Part shown: positions 1 through 8,490 of the stretch, piece by piece
Position numbering within the stretch: position 1 is the first letter of the stretch
Layout of the letters: each line of letters begins with the position of its first letter
NCBI RefSeq assembly: GCF_965224175.1
Contig: NZ_OZ245041.1
Coordinates: forward strand, 2,542,001 to 2,606,000
DNA length: 64,000 nt
Origin: Kordia sp965224175
GTDB lineage: Bacteria; Bacteroidota; Bacteroidia; Flavobacteriales; Flavobacteriaceae
Direction: 5' to 3'
Position numbers and translations under genes: made by a program
The notes under the pieces: model-generated
Seen by the model: only the letters and a program-made list of their open reading frames with translations
Database searches by the model: none
What the model was told of the DNA's origin: nothing

Positions 1-598
1 ATAATTTCGGTTCTTCTTTTATGATATCTGTAGGTATTTTAAATTTTACTTCTCCTACTTGTAATCCTATATCTTCCAGCGTAAAGTGCATGTAATCTTC
101 TTTTAAACTTTCTTCTTTCCTTGGATATACAAACATGATGGTTGTTGCATTGCTCATGCCATACATTCTTGGATAAATGAAGTCTTGCATTTCCAACGTG
201 TCTTTTCTTTGGGTGATTAAATGCGCTTTTTCACCCATACCAAAGGCTAGTTGATTTACCATCGCTCCAAATTCGTTTCTGTTGTTAGGAATACTACTGA
301 GTAATTCTTTATTTCTTGCTGACATTGATAGATTAAAGTACAGTTGTCCTTTGTATTTTTCTCTCAAGGCAGCTAATTCCTCTGAATTTATCTCCTCATT
401 AATTTCTTGTGCAACCAACATATCTGTAGGGCGGTATGCTAAAGAGAATGTCACGCCATTAATCGTTTTTTCTTGCACATACTCACTATCTTCTCCATGC
501 AAGTATTGTAGAAGTTCTGCTTGCGTACTAAATGTTTCTTGCTTACAACTACAGAGAGAAATTCCTAGTAGTAGCCAGAAAATCATGAATTTCCCCAT
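1..598 (-). CDS. Putative lipoprotein, 3' end cut by window edge
   Basis: This reading frame is open from an ATG at 598 to the window edge (about 199 codons seen). The N-terminus is a short hydrophobic stretch ending in a lipobox-like LCSC, so a lipid-anchored envelope protein is likely. The rest is soluble and mixed alpha/beta in character, and I do not recognise a family. It starts 4 bases after the stop of the OmpH/Skp-like gene, so the two are probably co-transcribed. That suggests, as inference only, an envelope role. The C-terminus is missing. Confidence 0.72.
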   Translation of the reverse strand, partial: MGKFMIFWLLLGISLCSCKQETFSTQAELLQYLHGEDSEYVQEKTINGVTFSLAYRPTDMLVAQEINEEINSEELAALREKYKGQLYFNLSMSARNKELLSSIPNNRNEFGAMVNQLAFGMGEKAHLITQRKDTLEMQDFIYPRMYGMSNATTIMFVYPRKEESLKEDYMHFTLEDIGLQVGEVKFKIPTDIIKEEPKL

Positions 599-602
599 AC
601 CA

Positions 603-1136
603 TTATTTTCCTCTGAATTCTGCATTGAGTCCTTCTAATACTTTCGTTGTCAAATCAGTTCCTTCATCAGCATACATGATGTTTCCGGCTCCACTAGCCC
701 CCAAAATAATTTTATATCCTTTTTCTTTTCCGTACGCTTTTACATAATCGTTGATATCATTGATTACGGTTTGCGTAGCTTTTTGATCTTCTTCTTTTAT
801 TTGCTTTTGAATCGTCTGTTGATAGTTTGTAATTTGTTGTTGTTTTCCACTCAACAATTGTTGTTTCAGCTCCTTCTCTTTTTTTGTCATAGAAGCACGT
901 TCCTTTTCATAGGATTTTAGTTCATTTTGCCAACCTGAAATGAGACTATCTATATTTGCATTTAAGGTTTTTGCTTTCTCTTGAAAATCAGTTCTTACAA
1001 TTTTTGTTCGTTCGTATCCTTCTACTAATTTGTTCACATCTACATATACTTGTTCTTCTTTAGAGAGTCCTTTCCATATAGCAATAGAGGATAATACCAA
1101 AGCAATCACGGATAAAATCAAAGGAGTTTTTTTCAT
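603..1136 (-). CDS. OmpH/Skp family periplasmic chaperone
   Basis: A 177-residue protein with an N-terminal hydrophobic signal or anchor (residues 1-22), a central coiled-coil region rich in K, E and Q (about 45-120), and a C-terminal segment with the family pattern GAGNIMYADEGTDLT near residues 148-162. Skp/OmpH proteins are periplasmic holdases for outer-membrane proteins. The length fits the family. It lies directly upstream of the lipoprotein at 1-598 on the same strand. The family assignment is firm; whether it is the main Skp of this cell is not known, since Bacteroidota often carry several copies. Confidence 0.85.
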   Translation of the reverse strand: MKKTPLILSVIALVLSSIAIWKGLSKEEQVYVDVNKLVEGYERTKIVRTDFQEKAKTLNANIDSLISGWQNELKSYEKERASMTKKEKELKQQLLSGKQQQITNYQQTIQKQIKEEDQKATQTVINDINDYVKAYGKEKGYKIILGASGAGNIMYADEGTDLTTKVLEGLNAEFRGK

Positions 1137-1186
1137 TTTTATATTTTTTAAGTTGTTTTATTATTCGTTGTTTATTTCACTAATTA

Positions 1187-1573
1187 TTAACCTACCATAG
1201 CTTTTGCCGTATGGTTACTTTTATAAATACTGTTGAGGAATAATTTTCGTCTTCGAAAACTCACAAATGCAATGAATGAGTTAGTCAGTATAAGTTCTCG
1301 TGTATCAGTGTGGTAATATTTTATACATGCTTTATTGACAATATAAGACCTACTGATTCTAAAAAAGTTTGCTTCTTCTAGTAGTTCTTCATAATATTTC
1401 AGCTTGTGACAGCTTACAAACTTCTTTTCATTTCGCATGTGAAATATTGAATAATTACCATGTGCTTCTATATACAGTATATCTTTAAGCATTAGGTACA
1501 CTATTTCTCTTTCTCCATATAAAAGGATATGGTCTTCTTCGTTGTTTCTGATTAAATTCTTTTTCATTTTCAA
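1187..1573 (-). CDS. LytTR-type DNA-binding protein, no receiver domain
   Basis: A 128-residue protein whose residues about 17-115 match the LytTR DNA-binding fold: the pattern ILYIEAHGNYSIFH, then LEEANFFRISRSYIVN, followed by a basic C-terminal stretch. No response-regulator receiver domain precedes it, so it is a stand-alone LytTR protein. It lies divergently from the RiPP locus that starts at 2311, 740 bases away. LytTR regulators often control peptide or bacteriocin genes, so it could regulate that locus. The sequence does not show this directly. Confidence 0.8.
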   Translation of the reverse strand: MKMKKNLIRNNEEDHILLYGEREIVYLMLKDILYIEAHGNYSIFHMRNEKKFVSCHKLKYYEELLEEANFFRISRSYIVNKACIKYYHTDTRELILTNSFIAFVSFRRRKLFLNSIYKSNHTAKAMVG

Positions 1574-2310
1574 TTACATTGATGTTTATATATTCTTCTA
1601 AAACTTCTCATAAGATTGTGTCATCATCTTGACATTTTTTAATTAGGGAATTGATCTTTTTATGGAAGCATTTTATGACTAACTTTTGAATCAAAACTAT
1701 ATTCAAAAAAGTGTCTCAGCAACAAAAAACAGCTACAATACAGCAATTATAGATGCAACTCAAGACACCTTAATTCCTATAAACCAAATACTTACATCGA
1801 AATCACAGAAGAATTACTAGCATCATTTTCTTGTACCGAGTTTTTCGGGAAATTCCGTTATTTACTCGATAATCGAGATTTAAATGCTCAGAAGTTTGCG
1901 TTGAAATATTGTTACTATTAACAAGAATGAAATCCTTTTAAATTGGTAAGAGAGTAATGATGTTACTTTTTCTAAAAGGAGTTGAAACCTTTGTGTATTT
2001 TTTCTTCGCGAAGAATATGTAAATAGTGTTGAAATCGTGATTAAAATGATATATGAAAAACGTTCATTCGCATATTTTAACATATCATTCTTTTCCAATT
2101 AAATTCTAAACTTGTATTTACCTTTCGCATTTAGATATTTAGTTCACTCATTTTAAACACACTACGATTCTACTAAAGCCATAAGCTTAAAATAAATATT
2201 AAATATGGGTAATGAATTTTAATTTTTCTCCCATAAGAATACATGTCAATTACAGAACATTTACAGTAATGACATTTCAAGTTTTTTAACGCTTATAAAT
2301 AGTAGAAGTA
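1574..2310. other. Gene-poor 737-bp spacer with a decayed ORF and a dispersed repeat
   Basis: No convincing intact gene is visible. On the plus strand a frame is open to a stop at 1919-1921; from 1784 it reads protein-like (YIEITEELLASFSC) but has no credible start, and the neighbouring frame upstream also reads protein-like. This looks like a frameshifted relic. Its end coincides with the repeat at 1862-1914. I see no TAnnTTTG promoter close to 2311. Confidence 0.45.
1862..1914 (+). repeat. Dispersed intergenic repeat A, copy 1
   Basis: About 53 bp here match the reverse complement of 26826-26878 at most positions. The central block GATAATCGAGATTTAAATGC is identical in both. Both copies lie in intergenic DNA. 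Two divergent copies 25 kb apart suggest a genome-wide interspersed element; only these two are visible here. Confidence 0.6.
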
Positions 2311-3318
2311 ATGATTGTGATTAGTAGTGAAGCAAACGATTTCTCCACATCACTTGTGATGGATTGGATAAACCATTTAGGAAAAAAGGTCTTAAGATTG
2401 AATTCTAAAGATATACTTCGTATCAATAGTTTTGAATTAAGTAATCATTCTCAAACTATTGTAAATTTTAATAAAGACGGCGAAACTTATACTAGTACAG
2501 CGATTGATTCTTTTTGGTATCGTAGAGGTTATTTCAAATTGGCTATTGAATTGAACAGCCTTCATAAACTGAGTCCACTATTAAAAGAGAAAGTAGATGT
2601 ACAATTAACAGAAGAAATAGATTCTTTTCATAATAGTATTTACAGCCTATTGCAAACAAAAAATTCATTAGGAAAGTATGATATTGCCAATGTGGATAAA
2701 CTTACGGTTCTTTTCATGGCAAAAGATATAGGTATAGATATTCCCAAAACAATCGTTACTACAAATCCTTATCAAATAGAAACACTTCTTGCAAAAGGAG
2801 AAAAATTTATCACAAAGTCAATTTGCCATAACCTAAATATTCATAACATTTTTAATGAAAAAACTTCGGAAACTTGGATGACGTACACAGAAAGTGTAGT
2901 TCCTGAAGATATTCCAAAAGAAAGCAGCCGAATATTTCCATCGCTCATACAAGAAGAATTAGACAAAGCCTTTGAATTGAGAATTTTCTATTTGGATGGC
3001 GATTTTTATTCAATGGCAATTTTCTCACAATTAGATCCGCAAACAAAAACAGATTTTCGAAATTATAATCTTAAAAATCCTAATAGAACAACTCCTTTTA
3101 AACTTCCAGAAGCAATTTCAACCAAGCTAAATTGTTTGATGCGAAAACTTGAATTAAATACTGGCTCTATAGATATGGTAGTTACCAAAGACAATAGGTA
3201 CGTATTTCTAGAGGTGAATCCTGTTGGACAGTTTGGAATGGTTTCGGAGCCATGTAATTACAATTTAGAACAAAAAATCGCAACTTATTTAAGCAATCAT
3301 GGAAAACATAAAAAGTAA
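2311..3318 (+). CDS. gwsG: ATP-grasp RiPP ligase, grasp-with-spasm type (GwsG-like)
   Basis: A 335-residue ATP-grasp protein of the family that includes graspetide (microviridin-type) ligases. Visible marks are FWYRRG at 68-73, the linker GKYDIANVDKL at 121-131, a lysine in KFITKS at 165-170, and the C-terminal metal/ATP segment FLEVNPVGQFGM at 299-310. Such enzymes use ATP to join Asp/Glu side chains of a precursor peptide to Ser/Thr or Lys side chains. It is the first gene of a four-gene plus-strand cluster and overlaps the next small gene by 20 bases. With the SPASM protein and GG-leader peptide downstream, this matches the known grasp-with-spasm gene set. The substrate is inferred to be the peptide at 4593-4784. 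Confidence 0.87.
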   Translation: MIVISSEANDFSTSLVMDWINHLGKKVLRLNSKDILRINSFELSNHSQTIVNFNKDGETYTSTAIDSFWYRRGYFKLAIELNSLHKLSPLLKEKVDVQLTEEIDSFHNSIYSLLQTKNSLGKYDIANVDKLTVLFMAKDIGIDIPKTIVTTNPYQIETLLAKGEKFITKSICHNLNIHNIFNEKTSETWMTYTESVVPEDIPKESSRIFPSLIQEELDKAFELRIFYLDGDFYSMAIFSQLDPQTKTDFRNYNLKNPNRTTPFKLPEAISTKLNCLMRKLELNTGSIDMVVTKDNRYVFLEVNPVGQFGMVSEPCNYNLEQKIATYLSNHGKHKK

Positions 3319-3511
3319 AGAAATAGAAGACTTATTGAACCTAGAAAATGCTCCTTTAAACTACAGAAAAATTAAGGCGAAAACTTTTGACGCATCCTCT
3401 TTTAGTCCTGTGCGGATTTCTGAAAGTACATTTCATCAAACAGATCATTACGTATTACTAGAATTTTATAAGCCAATCTCAAAATTATTCCGTACATCAA
3501 AAACAGATTAA
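3299..3511 (+). CDS. Unknown 70-residue protein inside the RiPP operon
   Basis: The ATG lies within the last 20 bases of the ATP-grasp gene, and the stop is one base before the ATG of the SPASM gene, so translation is probably coupled on both sides. That tight packing argues it is real. The protein is soluble, with a helical charged N-terminus (KSKEIEDLLNLENAPLNYRK) followed by a more beta-like part. It has no signal peptide, no cysteine and no double-glycine leader. I do not recognise it. It could be a small recognition or scaffold factor for the precursor, or a diverged modified peptide. Confidence 0.6.
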   Translation: MENIKSKEIEDLLNLENAPLNYRKIKAKTFDASSFSPVRISESTFHQTDHYVLLEFYKPISKLFRTSKTD

Positions 3512-3512
3512 C

Positions 3513-4529
3513 ATGAAAAAATTTAAGCTTTTTTCTTCTTGTATTCCTGTAAAAGGAGCTTCTAGAAGTACAATTTACGATTTACAACGCGGGAAAATTA
3601 AATTTATTCCAAACTCTTTATATGATGTATTGGATCGTTTTGATGGAGAATCAAAAGAAGTTGCCATTTCAACTTTAGGTACAGAACATAAAGAAGTAAT
3701 TAGTGAATATTATGATTTCTTAATAGAAAACGAATTTGGATTTTGGTGTGATGATCCTGATTTATTTCCAAAGATGGATTTGACATATTACACTCCATCC
3801 ATGATTACAAACGGAATTATAGATAGTAATTCATCTTCAAATCATAACTTTAAGAATGTATTTCAACAACTAGAGAAGTTAGGTTGTAAACATATAGAAC
3901 TGCGTTTTTTTGATGAAGTCAGTATTTCTTTTCTAGAGAACATATTAGAATATTCTTCAAAAAGCATCATCAACTCTATAACATTAATCATCAAATACAC
4001 GGAAGAATTAACGCAGTCAGAACTTCAAGAATTGGCTAAAAATCATATGAGAGTTCAAAGTATATTACTGCATTCAGCTCCATCAAAAAAACAACTCGCT
4101 GTAATTGATAAAAATTCTACTGCAACTATTGTGACACATACAGATTGGATTGATTCAGCTTCGCATTGCGGCAATATATACATGAACGATTTTGTGATTA
4201 ATCAAGATACTTTTTTAGAATCACAACATTTCAATTCCTGCCTTCATAAAAAAATAGCTGTAGACGTTCATGGAAATATTAAAAATTGTCCTTCAATGAC
4301 TACGTCTTATGGAAACATTTCAGAAGATTCCTTATTGGACTGCTTAAAAAATGAAGAGTTTTCGAAAGTTTGGAATATTTCTAAAGATCAAATTGAAGTC
4401 TGCAAAGATTGTGAATTTAGACATATGTGTACTGATTGCAGAGCATTTTTAGGCTCAGATACTTCATTGGCCAAACCCAAAAAATGCTCGTATGATCCTT
4501 ATAAAATGGAATGGTCGCAAATACCTTGA
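3513..4529 (+). CDS. gwsS: SPASM-domain peptide maturase, grasp-with-spasm type (GwsS-like)
   Basis: A 338-residue protein with a C-terminal SPASM-type auxiliary iron-sulfur domain: cysteines at 243, 259, 277, 297, 300, 306, 309 and 325, including CKDCEFRHMCTDC. No CxxxCxxC of a radical SAM core is visible in the middle of the protein. The N-terminal 80 residues (patterns RGKIKFIPNSLYDVLDRFDG and YYDFLIENEFGF) resemble the layout of PqqD-like recognition elements that bind leader peptides, by eye only. It sits between the small 70-residue gene and the precursor. Such a protein may act as a partner that presents the precursor to the ATP-grasp ligase. Confidence 0.84.
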   Translation: MKKFKLFSSCIPVKGASRSTIYDLQRGKIKFIPNSLYDVLDRFDGESKEVAISTLGTEHKEVISEYYDFLIENEFGFWCDDPDLFPKMDLTYYTPSMITNGIIDSNSSSNHNFKNVFQQLEKLGCKHIELRFFDEVSISFLENILEYSSKSIINSITLIIKYTEELTQSELQELAKNHMRVQSILLHSAPSKKQLAVIDKNSTATIVTHTDWIDSASHCGNIYMNDFVINQDTFLESQHFNSCLHKKIAVDVHGNIKNCPSMTTSYGNISEDSLLDCLKNEEFSKVWNISKDQIEVCKDCEFRHMCTDCRAFLGSDTSLAKPKKCSYDPYKMEWSQIP

Positions 4530-4592
4530 TGATATAATATGGGGGAAGCCGAAAACCTGAACTAGAGTAGGCAAAATTAAATTATAAATATT

Positions 4593-4784
4593 ATGGAAAG
4601 CATAAAAAAGAAACGAATTGATGCTTTTGAAGAGCAAAGAATTAATGATCTCAATGAGGTAAAAGGTGGAGCGAATAGCTTTACCACTGTATCATCTACA
4701 GATTTATTTATTACATGGATTTCAGATTTTAGTGAAGATAGAACTGGAAAAGCTAAAACAGCTCAATCACCTGCATCTAATTAA
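4593..4784 (+). CDS. gwsA: RiPP precursor peptide with KGG leader
   Basis: A 63-residue peptide. The leader is charged and helical and ends in LNEVKGG at residues 20-26, a classic Bacteroidota double-glycine cleavage site. The core after Gly26 (37 residues) is rich in Thr/Ser (TTVSST, later TGKAKTAQSPAS) and contains an acidic cluster, SDFSED, as expected for omega-ester or amide cross-links made by an ATP-grasp ligase. It is the last gene of the cluster, 63 bases after the SPASM gene, and is followed by a strong terminator. No C39-peptidase exporter lies beside it, so cleavage and export must use genes elsewhere. Confidence 0.82.
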   Translation: MESIKKKRIDAFEEQRINDLNEVKGGANSFTTVSSTDLFITWISDFSEDRTGKAKTAQSPASN

Positions 4785-4817
4785 TGAAATTACAGGAATA
4801 TTATAGGTAATTTTAAT

Positions 4818-4851
4818 ACAATAGGTTCGAGAATTCGAGCCTATTGTTTTT
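4818..4851 (+). terminator. Rho-independent terminator of the RiPP operon
   Basis: Arms 4818-4830 and 4835-4847 form a 13-bp stem with one G-T pair and a GAAT loop, followed by a T run. It lies 34 bases after the precursor stop. Confidence 0.85.
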
Positions 4852-4950
4852 CAATACATTAATCTTTTTTTGCTAAAAAAACCTCAAATCGTATTCAGAA
4901 ACGTACCTGGTTTTCTGAATAATTATTCCTATTATCTAACTAAAGTATTA

Positions 4951-5083
4951 AGAATTAGAAAATCTTGTTTTAAGGAGAAACGACTTTAATACATCTCATC
5001 AATTAGTGTAGTTGATTTTAAACTATATAAGGTTTTCTCATACTAATTCGTTACTTTTAAAGTCAAACGCTTTTTCTAATTCT
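4951..5083. repeat. Nested long-range inverted repeat upstream of the AsmA-like gene
   Basis: Outer arms 4951-4962 (AGAATTAGAAAA) and 5072-5083 are perfect reverse complements. Inner arms 4982-4989 and 5057-5064 (GACTTTAA) also pair, and a small central hairpin pairs 4998-5002 with 5012-5016. A separate hairpin pairs 4893-4901 with 4912-4920. The whole could fold as one extended structure of about 130 bases ending 14 bases before the TTG start at 5098. Its function is unknown: 5' leader RNA, a remnant small element, or chance in AT-rich DNA. Confidence 0.45.
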
Positions 5084-5097
5084 AAAAGACATCTACT

Positions 5098-8000
5098 TTG
5101 AAAATTAAAAAATTATGGAAACGTATTTTGTTAGGACTAATTTTAGTTCCAATTTTATTGTTAGGAAGTCTAATACTATATGTTCAAAGTAACCAATATG
5201 AAATTATTAAAGGTGAAATTGAAAAACTAAACACAGAACACAAAGGTCTTATTAGTGTTGGTGAAAGTGAATTATCCCTTTTTGGCAACTTCCCATACAT
5301 CTCTTTAAAGGTATATGATTTCAAAATTTTTGAAACTAAAGAGGATAATGCGTCTGTTATAATGGATGTAAAAGATATCTATCTTGGTTTTAACTTATGG
5401 GATATTGTCAATGGAAATTACGACATTCAATCGTTAATCGTTGAAGATGGTGTTTTTAATCTTGTGATCCATGAAAACAATACGACAAATATTGAAAACT
5501 CTTTAGCGAGTACTTCTGATACAACAACCTCTTCTGCCAATGTGCATTTCAAAAAAATTGAATTTAAAAATTTAGACGTTCATACCTTAGATGAAGCCAC
5601 AAATACAGATGTAGAAAAGTTTATATACTCAGGCAAAGGTAGTTTTAGTGTAAAAGATAGCATCATTGCAGGACATGTAGATACAGATTTTGAGTTGAAT
5701 GTAATCTCAGATGCCGTTGTTCCTGATTTTATGAAAAAAAAGCATTTTGAAATTCATACTGATATCGAATTTAATCAACACACTGGTATTCTAAATATAC
5801 AGCCTTCTGGTGTTAAAATGGAAAATGCCGATTTTGAGTTAAAAGGTTCTATAGACACAAAGAATGATGTAGATCTTGATCTTTATATTAAAGGAGCTAA
5901 GCCTAATTTTGACATGCTCATTGCATTTGCCCCAACAAATGTGATTCCCTATTTAGAGAAATATAACAATGCTGGTGACATCTATTTTAATGCGACCATA
6001 AAAGGAGCTTCCAACAAAGGAAATAGACCAGCAATTAATGCAGATTTTGGTGCTGGAGAAGCATATTTAGAAAACCCTGCAAGGCGTAAAAAAATTGACA
6101 ATCTAGGTTTTAAAGGACATTTTTCCAACGGAGACAATAGAGATACTGACACCATGGAGTTATCACTCAATGAAATGACAGCTTCTTTGGAGAAAGGAAA
6201 GTTTAAGGGTTCATTATTTGTCAAGAATTTTAAGTCACCCGAAGTTTATATGGAAATAGACTCTGACTTTAATTTGGGTTTTATTGCAGATTTTTTTGAA
6301 TTGGATCAAGTTCAAGGTGCTTCTGGGAAAGTTTCACTAAAAATGAAGTTTCACGATATTATTGATATTGATAAACCTGAAAAAGCACTGCAAAAACTCA
6401 ATCAAGCCTATTTTGCACAGTTACGAGTAAAAGACTTAAGCTTGAATGCCAAAAATCTTCCTGCTCGTTTAGACACATTGAATGTAGACCTAGTAATGAA
6501 TGGAAAGGAAGCTACGCTAAAACAATTTGATCTGTCAATGGGCAATACAGACTTATCCATTAGTGGTTTCCTTTCAGACTTGCCTGCTTTAGTGCATCAT
6601 ACGGACATCCCAATTGAAGCACATTTTGATATTAATTCTAAGTATCTAGACATTGCACAATTGACCGGTTATTCAACACAAGACTCTATCCAAAAAGGTA
6701 TTGATGAACAGGTAGAAAATTTAAGCTTAGGACTTTCTTTTAAAGCTGCTGCAAAAGATTTTACAGAATCTAAACATTTGCCAAAAGGCGAATTTTTCAT
6801 TGATAGTTTGCATGCTAGTTTGAAGCATTATCCACACAAATTACATGATTTCCATGCTGATGTATTAATCGATAGCGTAGATTTAAAAATAGTAGATTTC
6901 ACAGGACATATTGACGATAGTGATTTTCATATTGACGGACGTATACATGATTATGCTTTTTGGATGCAACCTGAACTTAATGGAGATGTAGATTTAGATA
7001 TCAATCTTACTTCAAAAAAATTAAGATTAGAAGACGTTTTTTCATATAAAGGAGAAAATTATGTTCCCGAAGAATACAGGCATGAAGAGTTTGATAATTT
7101 GGCATTGCATTTTGACTCTAGTATGCATTATAAAGATTCCTCTTTACATTCCATCGATTTGGCTTTAGATAAGTTAGACACAAAAATGAAGGTGCATCCA
7201 TTGCGCTTTCATGATTTTAAAGGAAATATACATTATGAAGATCAACATATTGTTATTAAAGACTTTCATGGAGAAATAGGAGTTACTAATTTCAATTTCG
7301 ATTTAAATTATTATCTGGGAGAAAATCAACAAATAAAGAAAAGAGATAATTATCTGGCAGTAAAAGCAAACTATATTGATTATGATGCACTGTTTAATTT
7401 GGATTTAAAACCTCCTAAACCAATAGAAACCGCTGCTTCAAAAACTGCAGATATAGCGGAACACGCAGATGCTTTCAATATATATGAATTACCATTTACA
7501 GATATGCGATTTAAAGCAGATATTGCACACTTTATTTATCATAAAATAGATCTTCAAAAAATTAAAGCTGATATAAGAACAACACCTGATCATTATATTT
7601 ATATAGATACATTACACATGGACGCAGCAGGAGGAAATATTCGATTAAACGGATATTTTAATGGTAGCGATCCAAAACATATCTATCTGCAACCCGATTT
7701 GGTGATGAATAATGTTGATTTGGATAAATTGCTGTTTAAATTCGAGAATTTTGGGCAAGATCATCTTGTTTCAGAAAACTTACAAGGGAAACTTACTTCC
7801 AGAATTCAAGGAAAGATTAGAGTATATCCGGACATGGTACCTGATTTGGATCAATCTACACTAGAAATGGATGTAAAAGTATTGAATGGCAGGTTAAAAA
7901 ATTACGATCCAATGTTAGCCCTTTCCGATTATATAAAAAATAAAAACCTGCGAAACATTCGATTTGATACTTTGCAAAACAGTTTGAATATAGATAAAGG

Positions 8001-8307
8001 AAAGATTCATATTCCTTCTATGACCATCGAATCTACTTTAGGACATATGGAATTATCTGGCACACATGATAGCAATCAAAATATTGAATACTATTTACGT
8101 GTTCCATGGAAAACTGCAAGAAAAGCTGCTTGGCATAAAATATTTGGACGCAAGAATCGTACTATTAGTGAAGATCAAGAAGATGAGATTGTAGAAGTAG
8201 ATCCTAAAAGAAGAACAAGATATCTAAATTTAAAAGTAAAAGGAACCGTAAATGATTATAAGATTTCCTTGGGGAAAAAGAAGAAAAGAAAGAAGAAAAA
8301 TTCATAA
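5098..8307 (+). CDS. AsmA-like envelope protein
   Basis: A 1069-residue protein with one N-terminal membrane segment (about residues 8-30) followed by a long beta-rich periplasmic region of repeating short strands, and an AsmA-like C-terminal part (about 880-1030: DLDKLLFKFENF, NGRLKNYDPMLALSDYIK). AsmA/TamB/YdbH-type proteins form bridge-like grooves and are linked to outer-membrane lipid or protein homeostasis. The start is TTG at 5098. A stop at 5083-5085 in the same frame and the lack of a nearby ATG make it the only sensible start, and it places the membrane anchor at the N-terminus. The tail is very basic (KKKKRKKKN). Confidence 0.82.
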   Translation: MKIKKLWKRILLGLILVPILLLGSLILYVQSNQYEIIKGEIEKLNTEHKGLISVGESELSLFGNFPYISLKVYDFKIFETKEDNASVIMDVKDIYLGFNLWDIVNGNYDIQSLIVEDGVFNLVIHENNTTNIENSLASTSDTTTSSANVHFKKIEFKNLDVHTLDEATNTDVEKFIYSGKGSFSVKDSIIAGHVDTDFELNVISDAVVPDFMKKKHFEIHTDIEFNQHTGILNIQPSGVKMENADFELKGSIDTKNDVDLDLYIKGAKPNFDMLIAFAPTNVIPYLEKYNNAGDIYFNATIKGASNKGNRPAINADFGAGEAYLENPARRKKIDNLGFKGHFSNGDNRDTDTMELSLNEMTASLEKGKFKGSLFVKNFKSPEVYMEIDSDFNLGFIADFFELDQVQGASGKVSLKMKFHDIIDIDKPEKALQKLNQAYFAQLRVKDLSLNAKNLPARLDTLNVDLVMNGKEATLKQFDLSMGNTDLSISGFLSDLPALVHHTDIPIEAHFDINSKYLDIAQLTGYSTQDSIQKGIDEQVENLSLGLSFKAAAKDFTESKHLPKGEFFIDSLHASLKHYPHKLHDFHADVLIDSVDLKIVDFTGHIDDSDFHIDGRIHDYAFWMQPELNGDVDLDINLTSKKLRLEDVFSYKGENYVPEEYRHEEFDNLALHFDSSMHYKDSSLHSIDLALDKLDTKMKVHPLRFHDFKGNIHYEDQHIVIKDFHGEIGVTNFNFDLNYYLGENQQIKKRDNYLAVKANYIDYDALFNLDLKPPKPIETAASKTADIAEHADAFNIYELPFTDMRFKADIAHFIYHKIDLQKIKADIRTTPDHYIYIDTLHMDAAGGNIRLNGYFNGSDPKHIYLQPDLVMNNVDLDKLLFKFENFGQDHLVSENLQGKLTSRIQGKIRVYPDMVPDLDQSTLEMDVKVLNGRLKNYDPMLALSDYIKNKNLRNIRFDTLQNSLNIDKGKIHIPSMTIESTLGHMELSGTHDSNQNIEYYLRVPWKTARKAAWHKIFGRKNRTISEDQEDEIVEVDPKRRTRYLNLKVKGTVNDYKISLGKKKKRKKKNS

Positions 8308-8362
8308 TACTAAAAACAGTTCAATACGAACATATTTATTTTGAATAAAATTATCAAACAAT

Positions 8363-8396
8363 AAAAAAGGCTTCACTAAAACGTGAAGCCTTTTTT
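8363..8396 (+). terminator. Terminator after the AsmA-like gene
   Basis: A perfect 14-bp stem (8363-8376 with 8383-8396) with a 6-base loop. A run of A before and T after means it could act on both strands. Confidence 0.88.
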
Positions 8397-8400
8397 ATTC

Positions 8401-8420
8401 TAGTAGCGGGAACTGGACTC
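8401..8420 (-). repeat. 20-bp duplicate of the initiator tRNA 3' end
   Basis: TAGTAGCGGGAACTGGACTC at 8401-8420 is identical to 8525-8544, which covers the 3' acceptor strand and part of the T arm of the tRNA gene. The rest of the tRNA is absent, so this is a fragment left by duplication, recombination or a past integration at the tRNA. Confidence 0.75.
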
Positions 8421-8453
8421 ACTTCGACTTCATTACATTTCGCTCAGTATAAA
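8421..8453. repeat. Dispersed motif B, copy 1
   Basis: TTCGACTTC, a 9-base insert, then CGCTCAGTATA. The same phrase without the insert and with one change occurs at 61508-61527 (TTCGACTTCGCTCAATATA). Both copies are intergenic. Confidence 0.4.
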
Positions 8454-8490
8454 CTTCTCGTCTCACGTTTTCTATAAAAATTATGAGCAT

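Noticed and set aside
1880..2098. 72-residue minus-strand ORF
   Set aside because: It overlaps repeat A and the decayed plus-strand frame, has low-complexity composition and resembles no family; likely chance.
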